Shown: positions 1 through 7,594 of the stretch, in pieces
Layout of the letters: every line of letters begins with the position of its first letter
Position numbering within the stretch: the first letter of the stretch is position 1
Source: JARRQJ01 sp963810615
Lineage (GTDB): Bacteria > Pseudomonadota > Gammaproteobacteria > DRLM01
Direction of reading: 5' to 3'
Assembly (NCBI GenBank): GCA_963810615.1
Contig: CAWEOA010000008.1
Span: 1,063,325 to 1,127,324, forward strand
Length of the DNA: 64,000 nucleotides
Position numbers and translations under genes: made by a program
Notes under the pieces: model-generated
Database searches by the model: none
What the model was told of the DNA's origin: nothing
Seen by the model: only the letters and a program-made list of their open reading frames with translations

Positions 1-2
1 TG

Positions 3-1733
3 AATGAACAGATGAAGGCCATTCAGAAAGAATTGGGTGAATTGGAAGATGTGCCCAATGAGCTGGAAGATCTGGCCCGCAAGATCGACAAGGCGGGGAT
101 GCCCAAGGAGGCCAAGGCCAAGGCCAAGGCCGAGTTGAATAAACTCAAGATGATGTCGCCGATGTCTGCTGAGGCGACCGTGGTGCGCAATTACATCGAT
201 TGGATGGTAAGCGTGCCATGGAAGAAACGGACCAAGATAGGTCATGATCTGACTGAAGCGGAAAAGGTGCTGGAGGAGGATCACTACGGATTGGAGAAGG
301 TCAAGGAACGCATCCTGGAATATCTTGCGGTGCAGAGCCGCGTCGATAAACTCAAGGGTCCGATCCTGTGTCTGGTAGGTCCTCCCGGTGTGGGCAAGAC
401 CTCGTTGGGACGCTCTATCGCTCGTGCCACTAATCGTCAATTTGTGCGCATGGCCTTGGGCGGCGTGCGTGACGAGGCGGAGATTCGCGGTCATCGGCGA
501 ACCTATATCGGCGCCTTACCCGGCAAGATCATTCAGAATCTGGCCAAGGTAGGGACGCGCAATCCGCTCTTTTTGCTGGATGAAGTGGATAAGATGTCCA
601 TGGATTTTCGTGGCGATCCGGCATCGGCAATGTTGGAGGTGCTCGATCCTGAGCAGAATAATACTTTCAACGACCACTATTTGGAGGTGGATTACGATCT
701 CTCCGACGTGATGTTCGTGTGCACGGCCAATAGCCTCAATATTCCTGCGGCGCTCTTGGATCGTATGGAGGTCATTCGTCTCTCCGGTTACACCGAGGAC
801 GAAAAGGTCAACATCGCCATGCGTTATCTCGTGACCAAGCAGATCAAGGCCAACGGCCTAAAGGAAGATGAGCTGGTTATAAGCGAGGAGGTCCTGCGCG
901 ATATCGTCCGTTACTATACGCGGGAGGCCGGCGTGCGTAATCTGGAGCGCGAATGCGCCAAGATTTGTCGCAAGGTAGTGAAAGAAATCCTGCTGAAACC
1001 CTCTAAGAAAAAGGTCGTGGTCAAATCACGCGATCTGGAGAAATACCTCGGCGTTAAACGCTTCCGCTACGGTCGAGCTGAAGAGCATGATGCGATCGGT
1101 CAAGTGACAGGCTTGGCGTGGACCGAAGTCGGTGGTGAGTTGCTGACGATTGAGGCGGCAGTCGTGGAAGGCAAGGGTAAACTTACTATTACGGGACAGC
1201 TGGGCTCGGTGATGCAGGAGTCTGTGCAAGCCGCAATGACGGTAGTTCGGAGTCGCGCGCAGATGCTTGGTGTCGAGTCCGATTTTTATCAGAAGAATGA
1301 TATTCATATCCACGTGCCGGAAGGCGGGATTCCCAAAGACGGTCCCAGTGCCGGTATCGGTATGTGTACGGCGCTGGTTTCCGCTTTGTGTGGCATACCC
1401 GTGCGGGCCGACGTGGCAATGACCGGAGAGATCACCCTGCGCGGTGAAGTACTGCCCATTGGCGGACTCAAAGAGAAGCTGTTAGCCGCTCACCGCGGTG
1501 GTATCCGCACTGTTTTGATCCCGATAGAAAACAAGCGGGAGTTGAGCGAGGTCCCGAAGAATATTAAACAGGATCTGGAAATTAAAACGGTAAAATGGAT
1601 CGACGAGGTGTTTGAGTTGGCCTTGCAGCACATGCCCCAGCCGCGCTTAATAGAGGGTGAGCCGGTTACGCCGCGCGGGGGGACAAAAAAGGGCGGTAAA
1701 GCTAAGAAAGGCAGCCAGATCCGCGCTCATTAG
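3..1733 (+). CDS. lon: ATP-dependent protease Lon, 5'-truncated by the window edge
   Basis: Lon is the cytoplasmic AAA+ serine protease that degrades damaged and regulatory proteins. The reading frame is already open at base 3 (NEQMKAIQKELG matches the middle of Lon), so the N-terminal substrate-binding domain lies to the left of the window. Numbering from the Met at base 12, the Walker A motif GPPGVGKT is near residues 123-130 and Walker B FLLDEVDK follows. The C-terminal protease domain has the catalytic Ser in PKDGPSAG (about residue 446) and Lys in GGLKEKL (about residue 489). Their spacing of 43 equals that of the E. coli Ser679/Lys722 pair. The basic Gly/Lys-rich tail is short and ends at TAG. 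hupB and ppiD follow, as in E. coli. Identity is certain; only the start is missing. Confidence 0.98.
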   Translation, partial: NEQMKAIQKELGELEDVPNELEDLARKIDKAGMPKEAKAKAKAELNKLKMMSPMSAEATVVRNYIDWMVSVPWKKRTKIGHDLTEAEKVLEEDHYGLEKVKERILEYLAVQSRVDKLKGPILCLVGPPGVGKTSLGRSIARATNRQFVRMALGGVRDEAEIRGHRRTYIGALPGKIIQNLAKVGTRNPLFLLDEVDKMSMDFRGDPASAMLEVLDPEQNNTFNDHYLEVDYDLSDVMFVCTANSLNIPAALLDRMEVIRLSGYTEDEKVNIAMRYLVTKQIKANGLKEDELVISEEVLRDIVRYYTREAGVRNLERECAKICRKVVKEILLKPSKKKVVVKSRDLEKYLGVKRFRYGRAEEHDAIGQVTGLAWTEVGGELLTIEAAVVEGKGKLTITGQLGSVMQESVQAAMTVVRSRAQMLGVESDFYQKNDIHIHVPEGGIPKDGPSAGIGMCTALVSALCGIPVRADVAMTGEITLRGEVLPIGGLKEKLLAAHRGGIRTVLIPIENKRELSEVPKNIKQDLEIKTVKWIDEVFELALQHMPQPRLIEGEPVTPRGGTKKGGKAKKGSQIRAH

Positions 1734-1762
1734 ATATGTACTAAGTAATACAGTGTTTGTGC

Positions 1763-1794
1763 AAGTGCCGCTGAAAATGCGGCACTTCTTTTTT
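1763..1794 (+). terminator. Rho-independent terminator of lon
   Basis: A perfect 9-bp stem (AAGTGCCGC with GCGGCACTT) and a 7-base loop are followed directly by a T-rich run. It lies about 30 bases after the lon stop and separates lon from hupB. Confidence 0.85.
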
Positions 1795-1922
1795 GTGGAA
1801 GAAAATTAGCTAGCTATATGTATGATTATTTACGAACGCTATAATGCGCGGTATACAAAAATAAAATTGAAAATCACTTTATATATATAAATTAACATTG
1901 TGGATTTAGAAGGCTGATGAAC

Positions 1923-1951
1923 TTGACAGCCTTTCGTGCAGAGGGTATAAA
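1923..1951 (+). promoter_or_regulatory. Sigma70 promoter of hupB
   Basis: A consensus TTGACA (-35) at 1923-1928 is followed after exactly 17 bases by TATAAA (-10) at 1946-1951. It lies in the 417-bp gap between lon and hupB, downstream of the lon terminator. Transcription from it would leave a leader of about 190 bases before the hupB start. Apart from an AT-rich stretch just upstream (about 1850-1905, possibly an UP-like element), nothing else was recognised in the gap. Confidence 0.8.
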
Positions 1952-2150
1952 AGCGCGTTCTACAGGCGCTGAAACTATTTATCCCCCGATACGCGTTGGC
2001 CTTAGCGGTGAGGCATCGAGCTTTGATGGCTGACCTTGATATGTGTGTATCTCTTAGGAGATTTCGGGGTGGTTGCACAGCATTTGGTTCAGAGGTTCGA
2101 CAAGTGATCGCGTGAATGGCATCACTAAATCTAAAAGGGGAGATCATAAA

Positions 2151-2423
2151 GTGAATAAATCCGAATTAATCGACGTGGTTGCAGCTTCGGCGGATATTTC
2201 GAAAGTGGCGGCGACCCGCGCGGTTGATGCCATGGTGGAGTCTATCACCGGTGCGCTTCAGAAAAGCGATCAGGTGACCCTGGTAGGTTTTGGCACTTTT
2301 AGCGTCAAGGAGCGCGCTGCCCGGACCGGCCGTAATCCGCAAACCGGAGAAGCTATTGCCATCAAGGCTGCAAAAATCCCCACATTCAAGGCTGGAAAAG
2401 CCCTCAAGGACGCCGTACAATAG
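2151..2423 (+). CDS. hupB: DNA-binding protein HU-beta
   Basis: HU is the small histone-like nucleoid protein that bends and compacts DNA as a dimer. I chose the GTG at 2151 because it gives the usual 90-residue protein beginning (V/M)NKSELIDVVA. It is also preceded by AGGGGAG at 2136-2142, 8 bases upstream. An in-frame ATG further upstream (2073) would add 26 residues that do not belong to the family. The DNA-binding arm motif GRNPQTGEAI and the C-terminal FKAGKALKDAV are intact. The position between lon and ppiD fits HupB rather than HupA. It is probably transcribed from the promoter at 1923-1951, together with the two tRNA genes that start 11 bases after its stop. Confidence 0.96.
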   Translation: MNKSELIDVVAASADISKVAATRAVDAMVESITGALQKSDQVTLVGFGTFSVKERAARTGRNPQTGEAIAIKAAKIPTFKAGKALKDAVQ

Positions 2424-2434
2424 CGTCCTTGCTC

Positions 2435-2510
2435 GGGTGCTTAGCTCAGCTGGGAGAGCGTCGCCCTTACAAGGCGAATGTCGGGGGTTCGATCCCCTCA
2501 GCACCCACCA
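2435..2510 (+). tRNA. tRNA-Val (anticodon TAC)
   Basis: A 76-base cloverleaf. The acceptor stem GGGTGCT pairs with AGCACCC, followed by discriminator A and an encoded CCA. The D-arm contains TTAGCTCAGCTGGGAGAG, the anticodon loop has CTTACAA (TAC, Val) and the T-arm carries GGTTCGATCC. It begins 11 bases after the hupB stop with no terminator between, so it is likely cut from the hupB transcript. Confidence 0.96.
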
Positions 2511-2518
2511 TGTGTCTG

Positions 2519-2595
2519 GGAGTGGTAGTTCAGTTGGTTAGAATACCTGCCTGTCACGCAGGGGGTCGCGGGTTCGAGTCCCGTCCACTCCGCCA
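2519..2595 (+). tRNA. tRNA-Asp (anticodon GTC)
   Basis: A 77-base cloverleaf. The acceptor stem GGAGTGG pairs with CCACTCC, followed by G and an encoded CCA. The anticodon arm CCTGCCTGTCACGCAGG carries GTC (Asp), and the T-arm has GGTTCGAGTCC. It lies 8 bases after tRNA-Val. Confidence 0.96.
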
Positions 2596-2602
2596 TAAAT
2601 AC

Positions 2603-2638
2603 AAGGGCGCGCTTCTTTAACGGAGGGGCGCCTTTTTT
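2603..2638 (+). terminator. Terminator after the hupB-tRNA unit
   Basis: An imperfect GC-rich hairpin (AAGGGCGC with GGGGCGCCTT, one bulged G) runs into six T residues, 7 bases after tRNA-Asp. It would end a hupB-tRNA-Val-tRNA-Asp transcript. Confidence 0.6.
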
Positions 2639-2733
2639 AATGTTGACTATTTATGCCCAATTACAATCCTGTAAGCTTTGATCGTCGATATCTGCCCGGT
2701 ATTGACTAACAATTAGGGAGAGCGTAACCGGTC

Positions 2734-4644
2734 ATGCTTGAGTTCATCCGCGAACGCGCCCAGGGTTGGTTTGCCTGGGCAATTGTCATCTTGCTCGTTA
2801 TCCCATTTGCGTTGTGGGGAATTCACCAGTATCAGACAACAGATGCCGAGGTGAACGTCGCAGTGGTCAATAGCAAGAAGATTTCCACTAATGAATTTCA
2901 GAGGGCATATCAGCAGCAGAGAGACCGCATCAAGGCGATGATGGGTAAGAATTTCAATCCGTCCCTAATCGATGATAAGCAGCTCAAGAAACAAGTACTG
3001 GAAAACTTGATCAATCGTGAAGTGCTGGTACAGGGCGCTCATGATGCCGGTCTGCGAATGAGCGCCGTGCGCGTAGGTGCCGAGATTCGAGCGATCCCCA
3101 ACCTGCAGACCAAGGGGAAATTTGACCCCGAAATCTACCACCGTCTGCTGCGGTCTCAAGGCCTGTCGGTCGGTGGTTTTGAAAAAACGGTTAGTAATGA
3201 CCTGGTCATCCAACAATTAAACCAAGGCGTTGGCGGTAGTGCCTTCGTGACTAAGACAGAGCTGGATACCCTGCTGCGTATTAAGTTACAGCAAAGGGAT
3301 ATCGGCTATGCGCTGCTGCCGGTATCATCTTATATCGGCGCTGTCAGCGTCGATGACAAAGCCGTTGAGAAATTCTACCAGGATAATCCCGATCGCTTCC
3401 GTACTCCCGAACAAGTCAGCGTCAACTATCTGGATTTATCGGTGGATGGCCTGGCTAAAGACATCCAGGTAACGGAAGATGCCGTGCGCGAACGCTACCA
3501 GGAGCGTGCGGCCGACTTTACTACACCGGAAGAGCGGCATGCACGTCATATCCTGATCCAAGTGGCCAGCGATGCGTCGCCGGAGAAAGTGGAGACCGCG
3601 GAGAAAAAGGCTGAGGATATATTGGCCCGTATCCGTAAAGGTGAGTCTTTTGCCGTATTGGCTAAGAAGTATTCTCAAGACCCCGGCTCCGCAAAGGAAG
3701 GCGGGGATCTGGGCTTTTTCGGCCGCGGCGTTATGGATAAGGCCTTTGAGAAAGCGGCCTTTGCCCTCAAGGTCGGTGAAGTCAGTGACCCGGTGCGCAC
3801 CACATTCGGTTTCCATCTCATCAAGCTTGAAGGTATCCGGGGGGGCGAGCGTAAACCCTTTGAACAAGTGCGGGCCCAGCTGGAGCACGATCTCAAGCGT
3901 CAAAAAGCCGAAGACAAGTTTTATTCCGAGGCCGAGACCCTGTCCAATGTGACGTTCGAGCATTCCGACAATTTGACCGAAGCCTCACAACAACTGCACA
4001 TACCCATCCAGTCCAGCGGCTTGTTCAGTCGTGACGGCGGGGTAGGGATTGCCTCCAATCCCAAGGTCAGAACAGCGGCATTTTCAGATGATGTCTTGCA
4101 GGGCGGCAAGAATAGTGAAGCCATTGAGTTGACCCAGGATCATGTGGTGGTAGTGCATTTGAAGGAGCACAAGCCGGCGGCGTTGCGCCCCCTTAATGAT
4201 GTTCGTGATGAAATTCGCCAGCTGCTGCGCATAGAGGCGGCAAAATCCAAGGCCAAAGCGGCCGGGGACGAGTTTGTAAGCCGTATCAAGAAAGGCGAGG
4301 ACGCGGCAGCGGTGGCGGCGCAGTTCAAAGTGAAATGGGAACGGCCCGGCTACATTGGCCGGGAAGACGCCAAGGTGAATCCACAAATTAGAGATGCCGC
4401 ATTCCACCTTATTCCTTCAGCCGACACCAAGCCCGTTTTTGATGGGCAAGCATTGTCGTCGGGGGATTTCGCGGTATATGGGCTCTATGCAGTAAAAGAA
4501 GGTGATCCGGTCAGTGCCGATAAAAAGACGGTGGAATCATTAAAGTCTTCCCTGGAACGCGAGCATGGCCAAGCTGTCTTTAAGGCATATGTGGACGCGT
4601 TAAGGTCACAAATGAAGATAGAGAGCTATCCGGATAAGCTGTAG
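2734..4644 (+). CDS. ppiD: Periplasmic folding chaperone PpiD (SurA-like, PPIC domain)
   Basis: PpiD is an inner-membrane-anchored periplasmic chaperone that works at the exit of the Sec translocon on outer-membrane and exported proteins. The 636-residue product begins MLEFIRERAQGW with one membrane helix at about residues 13-32, followed by a SurA-type N-terminal domain. A parvulin (PPIC) domain spans about 267-367 (ARHILI, QDPGSAKEGGDLGFF, FGFHLIKL). A second, degenerate SurA-like half makes up the C-terminus. Length and architecture match the family (about 620 residues). AGGGAG lies 11 bases before the ATG. The position after hupB is the conserved one. In E. coli PpiD the parvulin domain lacks clear isomerase activity, and the same may hold here. 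Confidence 0.95.
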   Translation: MLEFIRERAQGWFAWAIVILLVIPFALWGIHQYQTTDAEVNVAVVNSKKISTNEFQRAYQQQRDRIKAMMGKNFNPSLIDDKQLKKQVLENLINREVLVQGAHDAGLRMSAVRVGAEIRAIPNLQTKGKFDPEIYHRLLRSQGLSVGGFEKTVSNDLVIQQLNQGVGGSAFVTKTELDTLLRIKLQQRDIGYALLPVSSYIGAVSVDDKAVEKFYQDNPDRFRTPEQVSVNYLDLSVDGLAKDIQVTEDAVRERYQERAADFTTPEERHARHILIQVASDASPEKVETAEKKAEDILARIRKGESFAVLAKKYSQDPGSAKEGGDLGFFGRGVMDKAFEKAAFALKVGEVSDPVRTTFGFHLIKLEGIRGGERKPFEQVRAQLEHDLKRQKAEDKFYSEAETLSNVTFEHSDNLTEASQQLHIPIQSSGLFSRDGGVGIASNPKVRTAAFSDDVLQGGKNSEAIELTQDHVVVVHLKEHKPAALRPLNDVRDEIRQLLRIEAAKSKAKAAGDEFVSRIKKGEDAAAVAAQFKVKWERPGYIGREDAKVNPQIRDAAFHLIPSADTKPVFDGQALSSGDFAVYGLYAVKEGDPVSADKKTVESLKSSLEREHGQAVFKAYVDALRSQMKIESYPDKL

Positions 4645-4681
4645 CCGATTATCAGCCCCCTAACAGCCAGTATAGCCGCAG

Positions 4682-4714
4682 CAGAGCGGTGACCGGATTG
4701 CGGTAGCCGCTCTG
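4682..4714. terminator. Hairpin downstream of ppiD
   Basis: CAGAGCGG and CCGCTCTG form an 8-bp stem enclosing a second CCG/CGG stem. It lies 38 bases after the ppiD stop. There is no T-run, so it may act as a mRNA 3' stabiliser rather than an intrinsic terminator. Confidence 0.4.
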
Positions 4715-4932
4715 TCTATATGAAGTCTCACGGGATATTCTCGCCGTTTTCATGATGGGTGAACAATTACAATCCGCCATCCATGAAGATGCATCTGTCA
4801 TTGCCCTAGGCATTGGCCTCGGCCTCGGCCAAGGAAACAAACTGCGCCGCTTAAGCGGTATCAGGCTAATCTAAACTCTTAATATCATACGCTGTGGAAT
4901 TATCTCTTGGATGTCATTGTGGAGGATGGCAT

Positions 4933-5136
4933 TCAAGCTTTGGTATTGATGATAGTTCCTATGGTTTGTCCTGAAGTGTTGACGGTGGGTTTGGCCGCCT
5001 GGGTGGTTTGATCATCGCTGTCATTATCGGGGGTGGCATCGCGTCCGGACTGATGAACTTCCTGTTGCTCCTGCTGAAGCTTACCGCGACTGCTGGCGAT
5101 CAGATCGATAGGGGATGTGACTGAGTTGACTGGCAT
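4933..5136 (-). CDS. Small hydrophilic protein of unknown function
   Basis: A 67-residue product, MPVNSVTSPIDLIASSRGK then a stretch rich in Gln, Asp, Ser and Thr. It has no membrane segment, Cys or recognisable domain and looks intrinsically disordered. AAGGAG sits 7 bases before the ATG (minus strand), which is the main support for a real gene. It stands alone between ppiD and the symporter gene, with only short flanking gaps. I do not recognise a family. It could be a chance frame with a good ribosome site, but the good spacing makes a genuine small protein somewhat more likely. Confidence 0.5.
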   Translation of the reverse strand: MPVNSVTSPIDLIASSRGKLQQEQQEVHQSGRDATPDNDSDDQTTQAAKPTVNTSGQTIGTIINTKA

Positions 5137-5277
5137 GTAAGACTCCTTTGCTAGGGGGTATAGCGTGGAGAACGGCTAATGGTGAATTGAGAATATAAGA
5201 TCATAATTATCTTGTTTAGATCAGTATAAAGAATATGGATGGAATTTTTGTGACGGAGTTCGCATATTAGTAGTTGG

Positions 5278-6495
5278 CTATAGGCGTAATTCCGGTAAAA
5301 AGCGGTGTACCACTGCGGCGCCCACGGCGTCACCGAAGACATTCAGGGTAGTGCGGAACCGGTCCAGGAACCAATCAACGGCCAGAAGCAGGCTCACGCC
5401 TTCCAGGGGCAGACCCACGGCGCTCAGGACGATGACCATGGTGACCAAGCCGGCCTCGGGGATGCCGGCGGCCCCGATCGCGGCCAGAGTGGCGGTGACG
5501 AACACGATCACCTGTTGGCCTAAGCCGAGGTGGATACCGTAGGCCTGGGCGATGAATAGGGCTGCTTCGGCTTCATATAGGGCGGTACCGTTCATGTTGA
5601 CGGTGGCGCCCAGCGGCACCACGAAGCGGATGGCCCGCTCGTCCACTTTATTCTCCCTAAGACATTCCATTGTCATAGGGAGGGTTGCGGAGGAACTGGC
5701 GGTGCCGAAGGCCGTCAACAGGGCCCGCAACAGGTTGGTGAGGAATGCCATACCGCGGCGGGCGACCAGGACCAAAATCAAGGCCAGAACGACGAAATGG
5801 AGGCCAAGTCCGCTCAGTACCGTGACTACGTGCCACGCCACCGCGGACAGTTGGGCGAAAAAGGCGTCTCCGCCGCCCGCCTTGCCCAGCCGGGCGGCGA
5901 CCAGGGCAAAGATGCCGACCGGGGCGAGATACATCAGCCAGATGACCACTTTCATTAAGGCTTCATTCAGGCCGTCGAAAAAGGCGATGACATGCAGGCC
6001 TTTGTCGCCCACTGTGGTAAGGGCGGCGGAAAGGAGGATGGCAAAGAGAATAAGTGGCAAAAGCTGCATATCCGCAGCGGAGGCCACCAAATTCGGGGAG
6101 ATCATGGCCAGTAGGATGTCGGCGATGCCAGTGCCGGCCTTGGCGCGAACCTGCTCGGGTATTGCCCCGCCGTGTAGCTCCAGACCCACACCCGGCTGAA
6201 CGACATTGACCATTACCAAGCCGATAATGACCGCGACGCCGGTGGTGATGACGAAATAGAGGATCGTGACACCCCCCAGCCGTCCCAGTTTGCGGACGTC
6301 CCCCAAAGAAGCAACGCCGCTGATGACCGCCGCGACGATCAGAGGGAGGGTCAGCATTTTCAGGGCGTTGAGGAACAGGGTACCCAGCCAGGCGATGCTC
6401 TCCATCGCCGCTCCGAAATACCATCCGCAAAACGTGCCGCCGACAACGCCGAGGATAATTAAACTCAACAGAATGACGGCATGTTTATGGGGCAT
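5278..6495 (-). CDS. Dicarboxylate/amino acid:cation symporter (DAACS, GltP/DctA-like)
   Basis: A 405-residue inner-membrane protein with about eight hydrophobic helices and two re-entrant loops typical of sodium- or proton-coupled glutamate/aspartate/C4-dicarboxylate carriers. The serine-rich hairpin TASSSATLP and the signature NMNGTALYEA (about residue 298) are intact. The late AAIGAAGIPEAGLV corresponds to the second hairpin. Length is normal for the family. The substrate cannot be told from sequence alone. It lies 36 bases downstream of fabI on the same strand and may be co-transcribed with it. The ATG has no strong Shine-Dalgarno sequence, which fits translation coupled to an upstream gene. 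Confidence 0.92.
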   Translation of the reverse strand: MPHKHAVILLSLIILGVVGGTFCGWYFGAAMESIAWLGTLFLNALKMLTLPLIVAAVISGVASLGDVRKLGRLGGVTILYFVITTGVAVIIGLVMVNVVQPGVGLELHGGAIPEQVRAKAGTGIADILLAMISPNLVASAADMQLLPLILFAILLSAALTTVGDKGLHVIAFFDGLNEALMKVVIWLMYLAPVGIFALVAARLGKAGGGDAFFAQLSAVAWHVVTVLSGLGLHFVVLALILVLVARRGMAFLTNLLRALLTAFGTASSSATLPMTMECLRENKVDERAIRFVVPLGATVNMNGTALYEAEAALFIAQAYGIHLGLGQQVIVFVTATLAAIGAAGIPEAGLVTMVIVLSAVGLPLEGVSLLLAVDWFLDRFRTTLNVFGDAVGAAVVHRFLPELRL

Positions 6496-6531
6496 TACTC
6501 GGCCGTCGTTTTGCCGTAGGCGCTTTGTTTG

Positions 6532-7350
6532 TCAGTCGGCGGCGGATTCATTCTTTCCCGACCCGTCGTCGAACGCGCTCATTCCCACGATATGATAACC
6601 GCTGTCTACATAGAGAATTTCGCCGGTGATGCCGGAGGCGAGGTCCGAGCACAGAAATGCCGCGGCATTCCCCACTTCATCAATAGTGACGTTGCGGCGC
6701 AGTGGCGCACTGCTTTCCACCGTGTTGAGCATGCGGCGCAGATTACTGATCCCCGAGGCGGCCAAGGTCTTGATCGGTCCTGCAGAGATGGCATTGACGC
6801 GAATGCCGTCCGGTCCCAGGCTCTGTGCCATGTAGCGTACGTTGGCTTCCAGGCTGGCTTTGGCCACGCCCATTACGTTGTAATTGGGGAGCACCCTTTC
6901 CGCACCGAGATAGCTCAGGGTGAGCAGGGCGCCGTTGCGCCCTTCCATCATATTGAGGCCCGCTTTGGCCAGGGCGGCGAAGCTGTAGGAGCTGATCTCG
7001 TGGGCTATGTTGAAACTTTCACGGGTGAGATTGTCCAGATAGTCGCCTTCCAGGGTTTCGCGTGGTGCGTAGGCCACCGAATGGATGATGATGTCGACAT
7101 GATCCCAGTAGTCATCCAGGCGGTTGAATACGTCCTCGATCTGCTTGTCGTCGGCCACGTCACAGGGCAAGGTGATGTCCGAATTACATTCGGCGGCAAA
7201 TTTTTCCACGCGGGATTGCAGTTTCTCATTCTGGTAGGTAAAGGCGAGTTCCGCCCCTTCGCGATGCATGGCCTGCGCAATACCCCAAGCAATGGAGCGG
7301 TTGCTGGCGACACCGACAATCAATGCTCGTTTATCCTTTAGAAATCCCAT
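6532..7350 (-). CDS. fabI: Enoyl-[acyl-carrier-protein] reductase (NADH) FabI
   Basis: FabI carries out the last reduction of each fatty-acid elongation cycle, from trans-2-enoyl-ACP to acyl-ACP. The 272-residue product starts MGFLKDKRALIVGVASNRSI, the classical FabI nucleotide-binding start. The catalytic Tyr-x6-Lys falls at Tyr156 and Lys163 (YNVMGVAK), the same numbering as E. coli FabI. I chose the ATG at 7350 because AAAGGA lies 9 bases upstream and the family begins here. An in-frame start further out would add 29 non-homologous residues. FabI is the target of triclosan-type inhibitors. It is the only enoyl reductase in the window and is probably essential. Confidence 0.97.
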   Translation of the reverse strand: MGFLKDKRALIVGVASNRSIAWGIAQAMHREGAELAFTYQNEKLQSRVEKFAAECNSDITLPCDVADDKQIEDVFNRLDDYWDHVDIIIHSVAYAPRETLEGDYLDNLTRESFNIAHEISSYSFAALAKAGLNMMEGRNGALLTLSYLGAERVLPNYNVMGVAKASLEANVRYMAQSLGPDGIRVNAISAGPIKTLAASGISNLRRMLNTVESSAPLRRNVTIDEVGNAAAFLCSDLASGITGEILYVDSGYHIVGMSAFDDGSGKNESAAD

Positions 7351-7515
7351 AGCATATATCCTTTGATCATTATCCTTCGATATCGGCTTCGAGCAGGTTT
7401 TCCGCCCGGTCCGCTTCCGGTCTTGTTGCCGGTACACTACCGAAAATCGGCCGTGACGGGAAGGGGCCGCCCATGACCGCTATAGTACAGCATGAACGTC
7501 CGGTGCCGAAACGTA

Positions 7516-7521
7516 TATACT
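7516..7521 (+). promoter_or_regulatory. Possible -10 box upstream of the ABC transporter operon
   Basis: TATACT lies 74 bases before the first ABC gene, in the divergent region with fabI. No convincing -35 sits 16-18 bases upstream, so this is a weak call. Confidence 0.25.
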
Positions 7522-7594
7522 GATGCGCGGTCTCAGACAGGCAGGGTGAAAATTCGGTGGATGCGCAACCAAGAGGTTCCGTGACAGGCAGGTT

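Noticed and set aside
4752..4874. About 40-codon plus frame (MMGEQLQSAIHEDASVIALG...) downstream of ppiD
   Set aside because: No ribosome site and no upstream promoter-like sequence; too short to judge.
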